Positions 39,291 to 51,539 are shown, counted from the first letter of the stretch. The stretch is DNA of 64,000 nucleotides from Scylla paramamosain (GCF_035594125.1 NC_087151.1:19099501-19163500); one strand, 5' to 3'. The notes: generated from the letters alone by a model not told the origin. Made by a program: numbers and translations.

Positions 39291-40362
39291 TTCCTCAACC
39301 TTAGGTCCATTACTCTCCAGAAAAAAAGTTCCTTTTCCTCTTGTGTTCTCTGTTCGTTCCTTTCTTTTGCTTCACTTCTCAATTCATTAAGTTTCTTCCT
39401 TTCTTCCTCATTCATTTCTCTTCTAATCCAGATTTGTTTAAACTCGTTACTTTTGGCTAGCTTCCACGCATTTGCCAATGTTTCTTCAGCTGCTGTTTGG
39501 GATTTTAGTTTGATTTTCAATGGTCTACTTTTTCCTTGATTGTATTTACCAATCCTGTACACCTCCTCTATTTCATCTTCCAACTTTGTATCCCCTTCGT
39601 TTATCACACTCAGTACTAATCGAGCTGTTTTTCTTTGTTCTGCTTCTCTTTTATACCAATTTTTTATCTCACTTTCTTCTAGGCCAAAGATCATTACGCT
39701 CTTCTTTTTATCTACAGTGTCTCTTACCAGGTTTTCCTTTTCCTTTATTACCTTTATAACCTCTTTTGTCAAGCCTTCTTAACTCCTCTGGTCCTTCACT
39801 AGTTCTGTATAACTCACTTTTTTCTCCAACTCCTCGCACTTATTTATGGAATTTCTGCCATTTCCTTAACTTGTTCTTGACTTTCCTTAATTTGCTTATC
39901 TCTGTTTTTGTCTTGGACTTCAATCTTTTTCATCCTCTTCTCCAGCATATTCATTTGTATTTCTCTAGCCTTCATCATTTTATCCATCATTCCCATTTTC
40001 ATTTCCAGCATTCTAATTTGTTTTTTCTTATCATGTATCTCTTTCTGCAGCAGTTTCTCTTCATTTTCTAATTCCTTCCTTAGTGAATTGTTTTCTTGTT
40101 CCAACCTCCCATTTCTTATTTCTAGGTCTCTTACCTTCTCACATATCTCTTCAACCTTCACCTCCAGCATGGTTAATTTCCTTGCATTCAGTTTCTCCTG
40201 CAACTGGCCATCATCTTCTGCAAATCCACTAAAATCCAAGACTCCTCTTCCTGTGGGTGTTCTACTGGCTGCCATGAACAGCTGCCCGACATAAAGGCTA
40301 TTGTTATGGACGCCAGAAAGTATAGTTTCCCACCTCTTTTGAATTATTTCCTTTCCTTTCAA
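39248..40362 (-). pseudogene. CR1-b ORF1, coiled coil plus RNA-binding-like domain
   Basis: The first part (40362-39844) includes a strong coiled coil with heptads (KVEEICEKVRDLEIRNGRLE and KKQIRMLEMKMGMMDKMMKA). After a stop and frameshift, 39772-39248 gives KKSVMIFGLEESEIKNWYKR, EEVYRIGKYNQGKSRPLKIK and LAKSNEFKQIWIRREMNEEE. This resembles the RRM/C-terminal domains of LINE ORF1 proteins. It ends overlapping the endonuclease start by about 40 bp. Confidence 0.7.
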
Positions 40363-40490
40363 TTTTCATGCAAAATTTAACTTGGGACAGCAATGAGTCA
40401 TAAAACCTTCAACCAGCACAACAACTAGGTAGTATTCCTATCATCCAGGAACTCCCGTTGTACGTCTGTTCGCTAAGATGGTCCAAGAGT

Positions 40491-40531
<41 letters not shown>
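40491..40531. repeat. (GT)n(GA)n run at the CR1-b 5' end
   Basis: GTGTATGTGTGTGTGTGTGT followed by GAGAGAGAGAGA. Confidence 0.9.
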
Positions 40532-40535
<4 letters not shown>

Positions 40536-40729
40536 CAATCCTGAATATTGCTAATTTGAATAAGACTGCTTAAGTAAGTATGAAAATGGGTGGAAGGAGC
40601 ATAAATGTGAAGGGAACAGATGCAGGAAAAACTAAAAGAAGTGGAGAACATGAAAAGAAAATATTTATTTTCAATACTTGCTCTCTCACTCAAATTCTTC
40701 ATTCACTCTTCACCCTTGCTGCTCATATT

Positions 40730-41001
40730 TATTATTTCTACTTTCTCCCCATCCTCACTCCTCCTCCTTTACCCTTCCTCCACTTTCTTGCATCATGTAC
40801 TCTTCTTCTGCACTTATGTCCCCTCCTCCCCTTTTTCTTTTCCTCTCGCTTTCTCTTTCATCTTGTCTCAAACCTCCCTCCCTGTCACCTCCCCTCCCCT
40901 TTATCCCTTTATCTGTCAGAGATAAGGGACAAGGGAGAAGGATGGAATGGGAAGGGGGAGGGAGAGAATGGGAAGGGGAGGGAGAGAAAGGGAAGGGAAA
41001 G

Positions 41002-41083
<82 letters not shown>

Positions 41084-41170
41084 GGGGTGGATGGAATGGG
41101 GAGGGGAGAAGGGAAGGGAAAGGATGGCAGGGAAGGGGGAGAAGGGAAGGGTAGGGGAGAGAGAGAGATT
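40730..41170. repeat. Long polypyrimidine arm followed by polypurine arm with (GA)38
   Basis: 40730-40915 is strongly pyrimidine-rich (runs of CTCC, CCTTT), and 40924-41170 is almost purely purine with many GGG and GGGG runs and a GA array at 41005-41080. The switch near 40918 includes CCCTTTATCTGTCAGAGATA, a short palindromic centre. The arms are loosely complementary. There is no coding support for the overlapping low-complexity frames. Confidence 0.8.
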
Positions 41171-42234
41171 TTATTAGTAGTAATATTAGCAACAATATTT
41201 GTGCTTATTGTATTACTGCTTCAACTCAGCAGCTATAAGTCAAGGCTTACAGGCCCAGGCATCTGTGCTAAAGCTGCATTAGATGCATGGTAATTATTAA
41301 ATACTTTTTTCAAGAAAAAATACATCTAATGCACCAGCAAATATGGTATGTGTCTTATGTAATGCCACTGACTACTTAGTGGTGATAATATTAAAACAAT
41401 CTTAGAAAGACTAAGATTAACAGTAGAGCTCGAAGATTAGCAATCTTATTTTGTAAACATCAGTGAGGCTGTAGTGAGTAACATATTGTTACGACCACAA
41501 ATCCCTGTCCCTTCACAAAGCTGCTGCACCTGGACTAGCTTCACTGAGCCACTTCCTACATGGACTCAGTGCAGGGTTCACAGATGGGTGTATGGGGTCC
41601 CTTGTGACTCCTGCACCCTTTTCATGACACAGTGCACCCACCAGGGACTGTAGTCTCCTGGTGCAACATCATGGCAGGGCCAGGCAAAATACTCCCTGGC
41701 CAAACACTTCTCTCAATTGGGCCTGCACTGCCCACTTCATTACTCCTGCGTGCCCACTCCTGGCTCTGTGAAGCTTCCATGCCACACCCATAAAATTGAC
41801 AACATAAAACTGCTTCCTTGGCAAAACGTCTTCCTGCTCTTAACTAAAACAATATGCTCCCTGGGTGTGACACAACCAAGCCTGCATCTCACTGTCAGGT
41901 GCAACACTACTATTACTTTGCACTTCTCCAGCCGGTCCCTTGATAACACAGGTATCGCTGCATCGAGCTGACGGTTGTTCCTTTCCAGGATGCAGCACAC
42001 ACATCTCCACACACGGAGCCAAACACCCACATGTGGCCATCACAAAACAACAATCCCTGGCTCCAACATGAGCCTGGCCAACATGCCACTGGGCCAGCCC
42101 CACTGGTCCCAGCAACTGCTCCCATGTGCAAGCTTCTCTCATCAGACCCGATACCTTGTTGCTTCAAGGAAGCAGACATCCATCAGTGCATACTACACTT
42201 TTTGGGTCCAGCACCTGACAAGCACTAACAGCTT
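41171..42234. other. Unassigned region left of the Penelope-like element
   Basis: No gene was recognised. The 20-mer GGGTCCCTTGTGACTCCTGC occurs at 41595-41614 and again at 42235-42254, the end of the Penelope-like coding region. So 41615-42234 lies between two direct copies, possibly a target or terminal duplication. Confidence 0.4.
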
Positions 42235-42254
42235 GGGTCCCTTGTGACTCCTGC

Positions 42255-42533
42255 TCAAGGTTGTTAAGGTTGGGCTTCTTATGCTTATTGTATAGGGTTT
42301 CAAGTAATTTAACTTCACTTGGGAAGCTTGCTTTCCTCAAAATTTTTAAATGATCTACTATTAAAGGATGATTATGTTCAGTGCAATGTGAGCAAATAGG
42401 GGAGAAAGAAGGGTGAGAAAGTAGGTGTCCAATAAGAGCCGAGACCCCCTTCTGTTCAGAAATGCGGTGAGCAAGGTTTCTCCCTGTTTCACCTATGTAC
42501 TGACACGTGTCGGACAAGTTTATTGATACACTT
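42255..42533 (-). pseudogene. PLE GIY-YIG endonuclease end
   Basis: The minus strand reads SDTCQYIGETGRNLAHRISE, HPSFSPICSHCTEHNHPLI and REASFPSEVKLLETL-like text (RKASFPSEVKLLETLYNKHK). The CxYIGxTxR signature and the later His/Glu positions mark the PLE GIY-YIG nuclease, which cuts target DNA. The GIY half lies across the MITE boundary and is eroded. Confidence 0.8.
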
Positions 42534-42535
42534 TA

Positions 42536-43302
42536 CAGTGAACCCTCAGTTTTTTCCGGTTCAATTATCACCAGTTCACTTTTACACGTTTTTTTTTTCA
42601 CAGAGACCTAACTACATTTACAGTGCAAGAAATCCCACTTTATTGCAGAAAAATCAGTTATTATATTTGATAGAATATAAGCTAAAACAGGGTGTGGGTT
42701 GAGGAGATATCCCAACGAGGGTTTAGCTGCACTTATAATGTTTTTTTGGGCAACACTGCCTGCTGATAATGTGACGGAGGCAATGCTGACAGTCAGTCAG
42801 CTGTTGGCAGGCACAGTGGGCACTAGCTGGTGTTGGTTGATTGGTCGTGCAAGCAGTAATTTTTGTTGCCACTCGCACATTATTTGTGGATTGGTGTACT
42901 TAGGTTGCTGGCAGTTTGGCATGTTTGTATGAGTGCTTAACATTCCTGTTACTGCTGGGTAAGTGATAGTGGTGGTTGGGTTGGATTAATGTGCAGAAGC
43001 AGGTTTTGTCACCAGTCGACATTGTGTATGGGTTGTGTATGGTTGTGGTTTGGTGTGTTGTGTAGGTGTTGTACAAACATTCTTATTGTTGGGTTGGTGG
43101 TGGTGGTGGGTGTGTTGTGCATAAGGTGCGTGTTCCTAATTTGCTGAGTTGGCAGTTAATCACCATTACTGCCACAAGAAGATGAGTGGTTAAATTTTTT
43201 TTTTTTTTTTTTTTTTTTCTGAACAACAGTCAATATAATGCAGATTTTAGTAATTTGTGGGTGCCTTTGGAACATAACCCTGTGAAAACTGGGGGTTCAC
43301 TG
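42536..43302. mobile_element. 767-bp pogo-like MITE inside the PLE
   Basis: Termini CAGTGAACCCTCAGTTTT and, reverse-complemented from 43302, CAGTGAACCCCCAGTTTT. TA at 42534-42535 and 43303-43304. The interior is TG-rich (TGGTGGTGGTGG near 43100) with a poly-T at about 43195-43220. No transposase. Confidence 0.85.
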
Positions 43303-43304
43303 TA

Positions 43305-43880
43305 TTGGAAATGAGTTTAGAAGGAACTTAATCTTTGTAAGGGAAAAAAGGACTTTAAAGTATAAGAGTTCGTGAAAATAAACTGATGATGATCAGGAAA
43401 ATGCATTTTCAATTATTGATCTAATTTTTTTCTAATTACATAGCTTCAATGACCATAGAAGGGGGAGTTTAATGTATTGTGTGTTCGAGACATGTTCTTT
43501 TATCTGAGTCGGATTGATAGCATTATTTACAAACTTTCTGATACAATTTCCAATAATATTAAGTGGATACCATTAAAGTTTTCAATAATATTAAGTGGAT
43601 ACTCATTATTTTGGAAAAAAAATCAGTTAGGAAATTTACTCCATCATGAAAAATTAACCAGTTCAAGGAGAAGTTATAACAACAGTGTAACATTGTCTTG
43701 GTAGCATTGACTTTAAACAATCGTGTAATGAAGGACAAGTAGTTAGTATGTAAGCCTGTTAAAGATCGTTTCCTATAAACAGAGGTTGAAGCACTATCAT
43801 TGTTACAAGAGATAAGAACATCTAAGAATGAAAGTTTATCATTATTTTCAATTTCACATGCAAATTTAATATTATTATTA
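43305..43880 (-). pseudogene. PLE RT thumb region
   Basis: After LINE A5 the minus strand continues with KFACEIENNDKLSFLDVLIS and CNNDSASTSVYRKRSLTGLH, the segment before TNYLSFITRLFK. This is the standard PLE sequence downstream of the YVDD motif. It is frameshifted beyond about 43700 and runs to the TA at 43303, where the pogo-like MITE begins. Confidence 0.75.
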
Positions 43881-44180
43881 TTTTTTTTTTTTTTTTATGT
43901 AGGAAGGACACTGGCCAAGGGCAACAAAAATCTAATAAAAAAAATGCCCACTGAAATGCCAGTCCCATAAAAGGGTCAAAGCAGTGGTCAAAAATTGATG
44001 AATAAGTGTCTTGAAACCTCCCTCTTGAAGGAATTCAAGTCATAGGAAGGTGGAAATACAGAAGCAGGCAGGGAGTTCCAGAATTTACCAGAGAAAGGGA
44101 TGAATGATTGAGAATACTGGTTAACTCTTGCGTTAGAGAGGTGGACAGAATAGGGGTGAGAGAAAGAAGAAAGTCTTGTG
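43881..44180 (-). mobile_element. LINE-A copy A5, 300-bp 3' end
   Basis: Poly-T at 43881-43896, then the LINE-A 3' UTR and the LSNARVNQYSQSFIPFS to SFKREVSRHLFINF C-terminal coding, truncated 5' at 44180. It differs little from A4 and A7 in this part, suggesting recent insertion. It splits the PLE between its palm and thumb. Confidence 0.85.
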
Positions 44181-44711
44181 TTTAGTACTGAGATATTGGA
44201 GAAACAGCAGAATATATTCATTATTGATAACGCTTTCCTACTGTTTGATAAACTGTAGGAAAGTGTTATCAACATATCTCCTATAATATACTGATTTGAA
44301 AGCTGCAGGACAATCTGAGAGCCAATTAACCTCTTGGTAACATAAAAAAAGCATTTGCTAGAGCAAGACTTAGACAAGAGCCCATGACAACACAATTAGT
44401 CTGAATGTATAATTTATCATTAAAAATGAAAGGTGATTCTTGAATAGCTAAATCTAATAAGTCTTTGAATTGCTTATATGTAAATCCCATAAATTTAGGT
44501 AAATCTTTAAAAAGGCCATTTATTATAATTTCTATGGTTTCATTCAAAGGTATATTAGTAAAAACTGAGTGGATATCAAAACTAGATATTACCTTATTGC
44601 TCACGTCAGTCTCTTTCATGTTGCTAACAAACCCATAGGAATTTTTTAAAAGTACATTCATTAATTGTAATAGATTCTATAATAGGGAAATGATATTAAG
44701 CCAAATTATTG
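44181..44711 (-). pseudogene. PLE reverse transcriptase palm (YVDD changed to YVDN)
   Basis: Coding resumes with HFPIIESITIN, then LLKNSYGFVSNMKETDVSNK, ISSFDIHSVFTNIPLNETIE (motif A with catalytic Asp), a QFKDLLDLAIQESPFIF block, and CVVMGSCLSLALANAF (usual GVAMGSPLGPLLAN). RRYVDNTFLQFIK follows. The second Asp of the YVDD catalytic pair is Asn here, which would abolish polymerase activity even without the stops. A5 interrupts at 44180. Confidence 0.85.
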
Positions 44712-45127
44712 TTAACCCCTAAACAGCGGTGATCATCTATTTAGGCGTGACCCAGCGGCTCACTAGCAGTGGTGATCATCTATTAAGGCATGATTTTTCG
44801 TGCTTAGAGTTTTGAATTCAGACATCTCATTTTCCTCTCAGATGTTCTGAAGATATGTGGCAACTAAATCACAGGGGAGGCGAGTGATTCTCTCCTGTGA
44901 TAGATGTCTCAATCTTGATTAATGGAGCTATGGAGGAGGTGCCTGCTAACTCATGTTATGCACTGGGTGGAATTGGTGCTTTCTATGTGCTTTTGTAGCC
45001 ACATAAACACAAGTTGCCCTTCTAACACATCTTGCTTTCCTTGAATGGGTCACTGGGAGTTGGCACACCAGTGAAGAAACATAGACAGACAGACAGAGTG
45101 AGATTGTCGAGACATTTTTTTATTTCT

Positions 45128-45171
45128 TTATTTTTATTATTATTATTATAATAATAATAATAATAATAATA

Positions 45172-45234
<63 letters not shown>

Positions 45235-45239
45235 TTTTT
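45128..45239. repeat. (TTA/TAA)n array
   Basis: About 110 bp of ATT/ATA triplets, switching strand sense at about 45150-45172 (TAA run then TTA run). Confidence 0.9.
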
Positions 45240-45345
45240 TAGTATTTATTCTTATTTTTCATGTACTTGTGAGGGAGGGAGGGAGGCCATGATAGGGAGG
45301 GGGGAAAAAGAAAGAAATGAAATAGAAAGGTGATAAATGATGGAA

Positions 45346-45557
<212 letters not shown>

Positions 45558-48065
45558 CACCACATACATACCACCAAAAGCAAATGCATGGGAGAGAAAT
45601 AAATTTAAAAGCATGCAACTAGAAACAAGAAATAGTATAGAGTAAATGATAAGGAAAAGTAACAGAGTGCTCTTAGTAGGTGACTTCAGCACTAAAGGAA
45701 TTAACTGGGAGGAGATGGATGTGAAAGAAAATTTTAGGTCATGGAGCAAAGAACTTACGCAAACCATGATGGTGAATACAATGAGACAATGGGTGAATGA
45801 GCTTGATGCAGATGAAAAGAACCCTCACAATTGGACTTAGTGTTTACAAAAACCTGATAAAGCAGACCAAGTATACATTGTCTGAGTCCACTGGGAAGAA
45901 GGGATCATGTGATAATAGAAATAGTACCACAGGAGGAAAAAGTGTTCCACAGGAAAGAACAATACAGAAATGGGAGACAGAACTATGCTAAAGCAAACTT
46001 TACAGAACTTAATAAATTTTATGGAAAAATTAACGGGAAAGAGCTATTTGAAGGTGGAGTAGTGCAAGAAAATATGAGATATTTTTGAGTATGTGTAAAG
46101 AGGGGGTGCAACAGTTATAAATGTTATAAAGTGAAAACTGGGAAGCATGAATGGTATAATACCAGGTGTGTAGAAGCAAAAAAGAAAAAGGACAAGGCAT
46201 GGAAGAAAGTGATGACAACTGAACATAAATGGTAGAGAAGAATACAGAAAGGCAAAGAATGAATATAGTAAAATAAGAAGAGAAGAAGAAACTTTGAAAG
46301 TGACATAGTAAGAAAATGCAAGGAAGAACCCAGACTCTTCTACAGATACAGAAACAGAAAAATGAAACATAAGGATGGCATAAACAAGTTTAAAAAGGGA
46401 AAGAAGAATTTATGAAACTACTGAGGAGATGAGTGAACTAATGAATGAGAATTTTCGATCTGTTTACAAAGGAAACTGAATTTGTGGCACTGAAAGTGAT
46501 ATCACAAAATGTGGGCATTCAGGAGATACATGTAAAGAGACAAGAAATCAAGAAACTGCTGGAAGAACGAGATGTTAGAAAAGCTATGGGATCAGATCAA
46601 GTAAATGGATGGATATTAAAAGAATACAGAGAACAAATGGAAAAATCCATATGGGATATAATTAACAGCTTGTTGAGAGAAGGAAAAGTATCTAGAGAAT
46701 GGAAAAGAGCTAACATAGTGCCAATATACAAAATGGGAAATAAAACAGAACCATTAAATTATAGACCAGTGTCACTAACAAGTATTGTAAACAAACCCTG
46801 TGAAATAGTAATGAAAGACAGATGGGTGGAATATCTAGATGAAAAGATAATTACAGAAAAGCAATTTAGAGTCAGGAAAAGGAGATCCTGTGTCACAAAT
46901 CTACTGAGCTTCTATATGAGAATAATAGATGGAGTGCAAAAGGGGGGATGGATGGGTTGATGTGGTATATCTGGATCTGAAAAAAAAAACATTCAATAAA
47001 GTTCTTCATGAAAGCCTTGTGTAGAAGCTAGAGACTAAAGGCAACAACATTGAGATGGATGGATGATTATTTACAAGGGAGGGAAATGAGAAAAACAGTA
47101 ATCAGTGACACTAAATCAAGTTTGTGCAGAGTGACAAGTGTGGTACTGCAAAGATCTGAGTTGGCACCTATTATGTTTCAAATATATGTAAATGATATGA
47201 CATAGAATTAGATAGTTATATGAATATGTTTGCTGATGATGCAGAATAATGAAAATAATAAAGGATGGAAATGAGTGCAAGGGGTTACAAAGGGATATTG
47301 GCAAGATACATGCATGGAGCCAAAGATGGAAACTAAAATTTAATACCAAAAATCCCACGTGTTGGAAATAGGAAAAAGTAAAGTGAGTCCTTCATGGAAT
47401 TACAAAATGGGAAGAGAAATAATAATGAAAAGTAATGAAGAAAAAGATTTTGGGAGTAATAATTCAGGACACACTATAACCTGACAGGCACATAAAAGGG
47501 ATATTCAGCTCTACATGCAGCTTGTTAACAAACATTAGGGTGGCATTTAACTATTTAAACAAAGAAATGATGGAGAAAATTATAACAAGTATGATACAAC
47601 CTAAATTGGAATACACAGCAGTAGTTTGGGCTCCTCACAAGAAAAAAAGATATGTGGAAAGAATACAGAGGATAGCAACAGAGAATTGAAAGAATTAAGC
47701 TATGAAGAAAGACTTGAAGAGATGGGATTAGCAACACTACAAGAGAGAAAAGAAAGAAGAGACCTAATAACAATGTACATATTAGTAAACAATATAGAAA
47801 GAATAGACAAAAATGACTTGGTACCACAGATGGAGGAGGGAGGGAGACAGACGACGGGGCATGGGAAGAAAATAAAGAAGGGTGGATGTTCGAGTGACAT
47901 CAAGAAATACAGCTTCTTGTACAGAACTATTGAAATCTGGAATGATTTGAAGGAAGAGGTGGTTGCAGCAAACAGTGTACACATGTTTAAAGAGAAACTG
48001 GATAAATATGGTTATGGAGACAGGACAAAATGAGCTTTGCCTTGTGCCCTGTACAATACAACTAG
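45558..48065 (+). mobile_element. CR1-like LINE copy CR1-d, 5'-truncated
   Basis: Plus-strand text starts in the endonuclease (VLLVGDFSTKGINWEEMD near 45670), through linker and RT fingers (EERDVRKAMGSDQVNGWILK at 46562), EWKRANIVPIYKMGNKTEPL, LNYRPVSLTSIVNKPCE, an FADDAE remnant near 47230, then KELSYEERLEEMGLATLQER at 47690. It ends at ACAACTAGGTTAATACAGAG, passing into a GA array. Several shifts. It is the only long CR1 copy here on the plus strand and is nested in the piggyBac-like element. Confidence 0.8.
46445..46960 (+). pseudogene. CR1-d RT fingers, open stretch
   Basis: An uninterrupted ~170-codon piece with IKKLLEERDVRKAMGSDQVN, GKVSREWKRANIVPIYKMGN, TEPLNYRPVSLTSIVNKPCE and RSCVTNLLSFYMRIIDGVQK, stopping before motif A where a frameshift gives VVYLDLKK-like text. 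It has no independent function. Confidence 0.75.
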
Positions 48066-48073
48066 GTTAATAC

Positions 48074-48074
<1 letters not shown>

Positions 48075-48155
<81 letters not shown>
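48075..48155. repeat. (GA)n array at the CR1-d 3' tail
   Basis: About 80 bp GA run beginning directly at the CR1-d tail. Confidence 0.95.
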
Positions 48156-48159
<4 letters not shown>

Positions 48160-48533
48160 TTGGAATAGTGACTGCTTGAAAAAACGGGAAGAAGTGTATT
48201 TCAAGGAAAACAAGATGTGTTAGAAGAGCAACTTGTTTGTATGTGGCTACAACAGGAAAAGCAATATAAATAAACCTCTCTTCTCCATGCCACATGGAAC
48301 CTTCCTGCAGCATGGCATGTCACCATGCCCAGAAATCTTTTTTGTTTTCTGATCATAGATTTTATCTCAGCTCACATACAGAAAATGCAAGTTTATTTTC
48401 ATTATCTGTTACTAGAATACCATGCAGGAATAAGTAGATGTGTAGTATCTTTTCATATTGAAAACTATTTTACTCCATATGTGGAGACCTTCAGGTTACA
48501 ATGTTACAATACACCCTGCTGTTTAGGGGTTAA

Positions 48534-49515
48534 AAAAAAGGCCTAATATGTATAGCAGCTTTATGAGTTTTTTGGCAAACCATAGAGGACACCTGGAGAG
48601 GAACCACTAGGAAATATATAGTTAAACATATCATTAGAAATTAATTTCAATTTCAGATATTTTTTCAGGTGAGCTAATTTATCTTCTAACCTAGTAATAT
48701 ATTTAAAAGCGTCTTTGACAATACATTTAAATTTAGTGAGGTCATCAAGAATAGTAGTTATTTTATTAATATATTCCATTTTGTCTAAGAGGACTGTGCC
48801 GTGTCCTTTATCTGGTCTAGTGATTATTATTGACTTATCTGATCTTAACTTCAGCACATGAAAAAGAGATTGTGGCAAGGTAGGGAAAGGTATTTTATAA
48901 TCAAGGAATTCACTAAGGGATGTGTGGGCAACAGAGGTAATATTCTGAATGAGGTTATCCCAATTGTTAGCTTTATGTGTTTAAGAATAATCACAAAGTT
49001 TTCAAATTGAGGTAATGATTAACATAATCTAGTTGTAATTTTGGTAAGGCAAAAGATAAACTGAAAGATGAAACTTCCTTCTCAGTGAGATTATGTTCTG
49101 ATAAATTAATTACTATTTTATTCTTATTAATTGTATCTTTAGAAGAAATATCTAGTGCTGCTAAGTTCTTAATGTGAGTATTCTTTGTCTTTTTTATTTT
49201 CAAATCATTACTGTTATGCAGATGATATATTATATTATTACACACTGATAATCAATAGTAGAAAATGTTAAATGAAAGGAGGATTGAGTATTATCAAGAT
49301 CTTCCTTTAGTTGTTTAAGTAATTTATTTTTCTCACAAAGTTCATGGTTAAGCAATTTAAATTGAAAGGATTTATGCATGAGTGTTTTGGTAACTTTAGA
49401 GTTAAACAACTTGAAATTAAGAAATTTAGGGATGATGCTGTATACTTTACATATTTGTAGGAATTTTATATGAAGTTGGGCTTTGTGTACTCTATAGTCA
49501 AGTCTTTTGACCTTT
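48534..49515 (-). pseudogene. PLE N-terminal region and RT start
   Basis: From 49515: a segment reading RLDYRVHKAQLHIKFLQICK, then IIPKFLNFKLFNSKVTKTLM, typical of PLE N-termini. Then LTEKEVSSFSLSFALP, SDKSIIITRPDKGHGTVLLD (RT1 motif with KG), and SGSSPGVLYGLPK followed after a one-base shift by THKAAIHIRPFF. The text stops at the TTAA at 48530, where the piggyBac-like element begins. Several stops and shifts. Confidence 0.8.
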
Positions 49516-49821
49516 TGACTTGATGATATATATGCATAGCACCATTGTTATACCTTTTCCTGATAGTTTCTGTAAATGGTATATTGGAAGGAAACCTAAG
49601 TCTGAGTATAAAAAGTAATGCACAAGTGGTAACAACCAACCTTGAGATTTTTAAAAACCTCTGTGGTCCACTTAAAATAATGATCCATCACAAGCCAGAT
49701 GTAAATAAAATAATTTTGGTGCATTTGACATTTATCAAAAAAACATATATACAGTCAGCAACAGATGCGATCAGAACTCCCGTTGATGTGAAAAAATCTC
49801 ACTGGAGAAAATAACTACATG
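49516..49821. other. Unassigned spacer right of the PLE
   Basis: About 300 bp; it may include PLE 5' untranslated sequence. No motif was recognised. Confidence 0.4.
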
Positions 49822-50623
49822 GCAACTTAGGTTAGCACCACATATATTTTTAGAAAGCATAGAATAACAAATTCAGCATTTGGCATATTAACATAAGGTA
49901 AAGTTATCTATTGTGACGACTCCTTGCTTCAGCTAACAAAATGGCTGTGTTTTAAACAAAGTGTTCTACTGAGGTAATGTGCAATGCCTGGAAAATATAT
50001 AGATCATGATTCAATAGTGGAAATGTTAGAGTTTCACTAGAATAGTGAAATAAATAGAAAAAATATAAGCTGTATAACTGTTGCAGTGAAAAAACTGTGA
50101 ATGTGTTGATGAAGAAATGGAGCAATGACGGACGTGAGGATGTGCTTCACCACAAACATGGTGGTGAGGTGCCCCAAAATGTATGATAAACATCTACATG
50201 GTATCAAGAAACAGTTCAAGGTATATCCTCAGCTTACAGAAAAATACCTAATAAACAAACATTTTGGGGTGACCCATCACCATATTTGTGGTAAGGCACA
50301 TCCTCATGTCCCTTATTGCACCATTTCTTCACCTACGCACTTAAAGTCTTTTCACTACAATAGTTATATGGCTTTTTTTTTTTTTTTTTTTTTATTTTAC
50401 CATCATAGTGAAACTCTAACATTTGTACTATATAAGCATGGCCTGCATATTCTCCAGGCATCACACATTACCTCAGTAGTACACTTTGTTTAAAGCAAAC
50501 ACAACAGTTTTGTTAGCCTAAGCAAGGAGTGGTCACAAAAGAATTTTCCCTTATGTCAATATGATAAATACTGAATCCATTATTCAATGCTTTCAAAAAC
50601 ATTTGAGGGCTAATCTAAGTTGC
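49822..50623. mobile_element. About 800-bp foldback (near-palindromic) element
   Basis: The two halves are inverted copies over almost their whole length: outer blocks (GCAACTTAGGTTAGC against its complement ending 50623; GTTAGAGTTTCACTA against 50409) and inner blocks (GAAATGGAGCAATGACGGAC against CCATTTCTTC near 50311). The loop is about 70 bp (about 50190-50262). The frame at 50125-50493 lies within the palindrome and is not supported as a gene. A target duplication was not resolved. Confidence 0.75.
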
Positions 50624-50724
50624 TAATCTAAGTTTTTTTCAGAGTGAGAAAGGAGTGAGTTGCCAGTTTGTGCAATGTGATGCTCATGTCAGTGGAAGAT
50701 TAATTACATCTGTCGCTGACTGAC

Positions 50725-51539
50725 TTATTTCCCACCATATAAGATGCACTTTTTTTTTTTTCTCAAATGCTCCAAAAATCACCCTTCTTCTTATACCCCG
50801 ATCGTTAGGTCTGACTAGGCCTACAGGTTATGGTTACCAGTACTAGAGTAACACCTAAACACCACTGTTTGATTCCAGAATGAAATATATATATATGTTT
50901 ATATATTATTAGATTTTGATTACAAATCAAAGTAGTGCTAAAAATTACTAGATAATGATTACAAACCAAAATAATGCTAGAACTTAAAAGTCGATTGATG
51001 TAACTCTGAAGCACATCACTCGATGGCCTTACCTTACGTGAATAAAATTTGTGGCAAATTTATTAACGTAATGAATAGCTTTACGTTGAAGTCATAGCCA
51101 TAATTTGTATGAAGGTGGCGGCTTTAGCTAGTTACGCTTCATGCATTTACCACGAAACATAGCAGCATGCGCAACTTGTAGCATTAAGATCAAGATCAGA
51201 GAACTTAATATGTGCAGGGAGTGTTTTGTTTACCATTTCAAGTTGATAGGAGCACTGTAACTCTTCAGCACAATACTGGAATTCAGAGAAAGGCAGAAGC
51301 AACATAAGGTAGTATCATATTCATAATTGTCCAATGACAGTTGTGGTCACTGATAAACTGGTATGATATTTTCTGCTTTTTTGTGTTGATTTGAGCTGCA
51401 ACTTGGATGAAACCCTGATTGAATGGTGGGAAATGAAGTTCAGGAAAAAATTTGTGCTTATTTTATTTTTTCTAAATATCCCTTGCCAAATTATAGGTGC
51501 ATTGTAGACTCTGGTGCATTTTCTTTGGCGGAAAATATA

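Larger units (their letters stand above)
33056..40490 (-). mobile_element. CR1-like LINE copy CR1-b, best preserved, interrupted by LINE A4
   Basis: The 3' end at 33056-33100 is a GT run followed by ATTTACCTAGTTGTATTTAC. Going upstream on the minus strand: RT C-terminus (33247-33642), RT palm (33644-34339), the A4 insertion (34516-37820), RT fingers (37821-38164), endonuclease (38195-39290), and ORF1 (39248-40362). Coding text is continuous across A4: GWILKECSQQLTWV before and HNIIESSLIENRVPIEWKRA after. Removing A4 leaves about 4.1 kb, a plausible full-length element. The 5' end meets a GT run at 40491-40520. Confidence 0.85.

Noticed and set aside
50125..50493. 122-codon plus-strand frame
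   Set aside because: It lies entirely within the 802-bp palindrome and crosses its loop; no protein similarity recognised.
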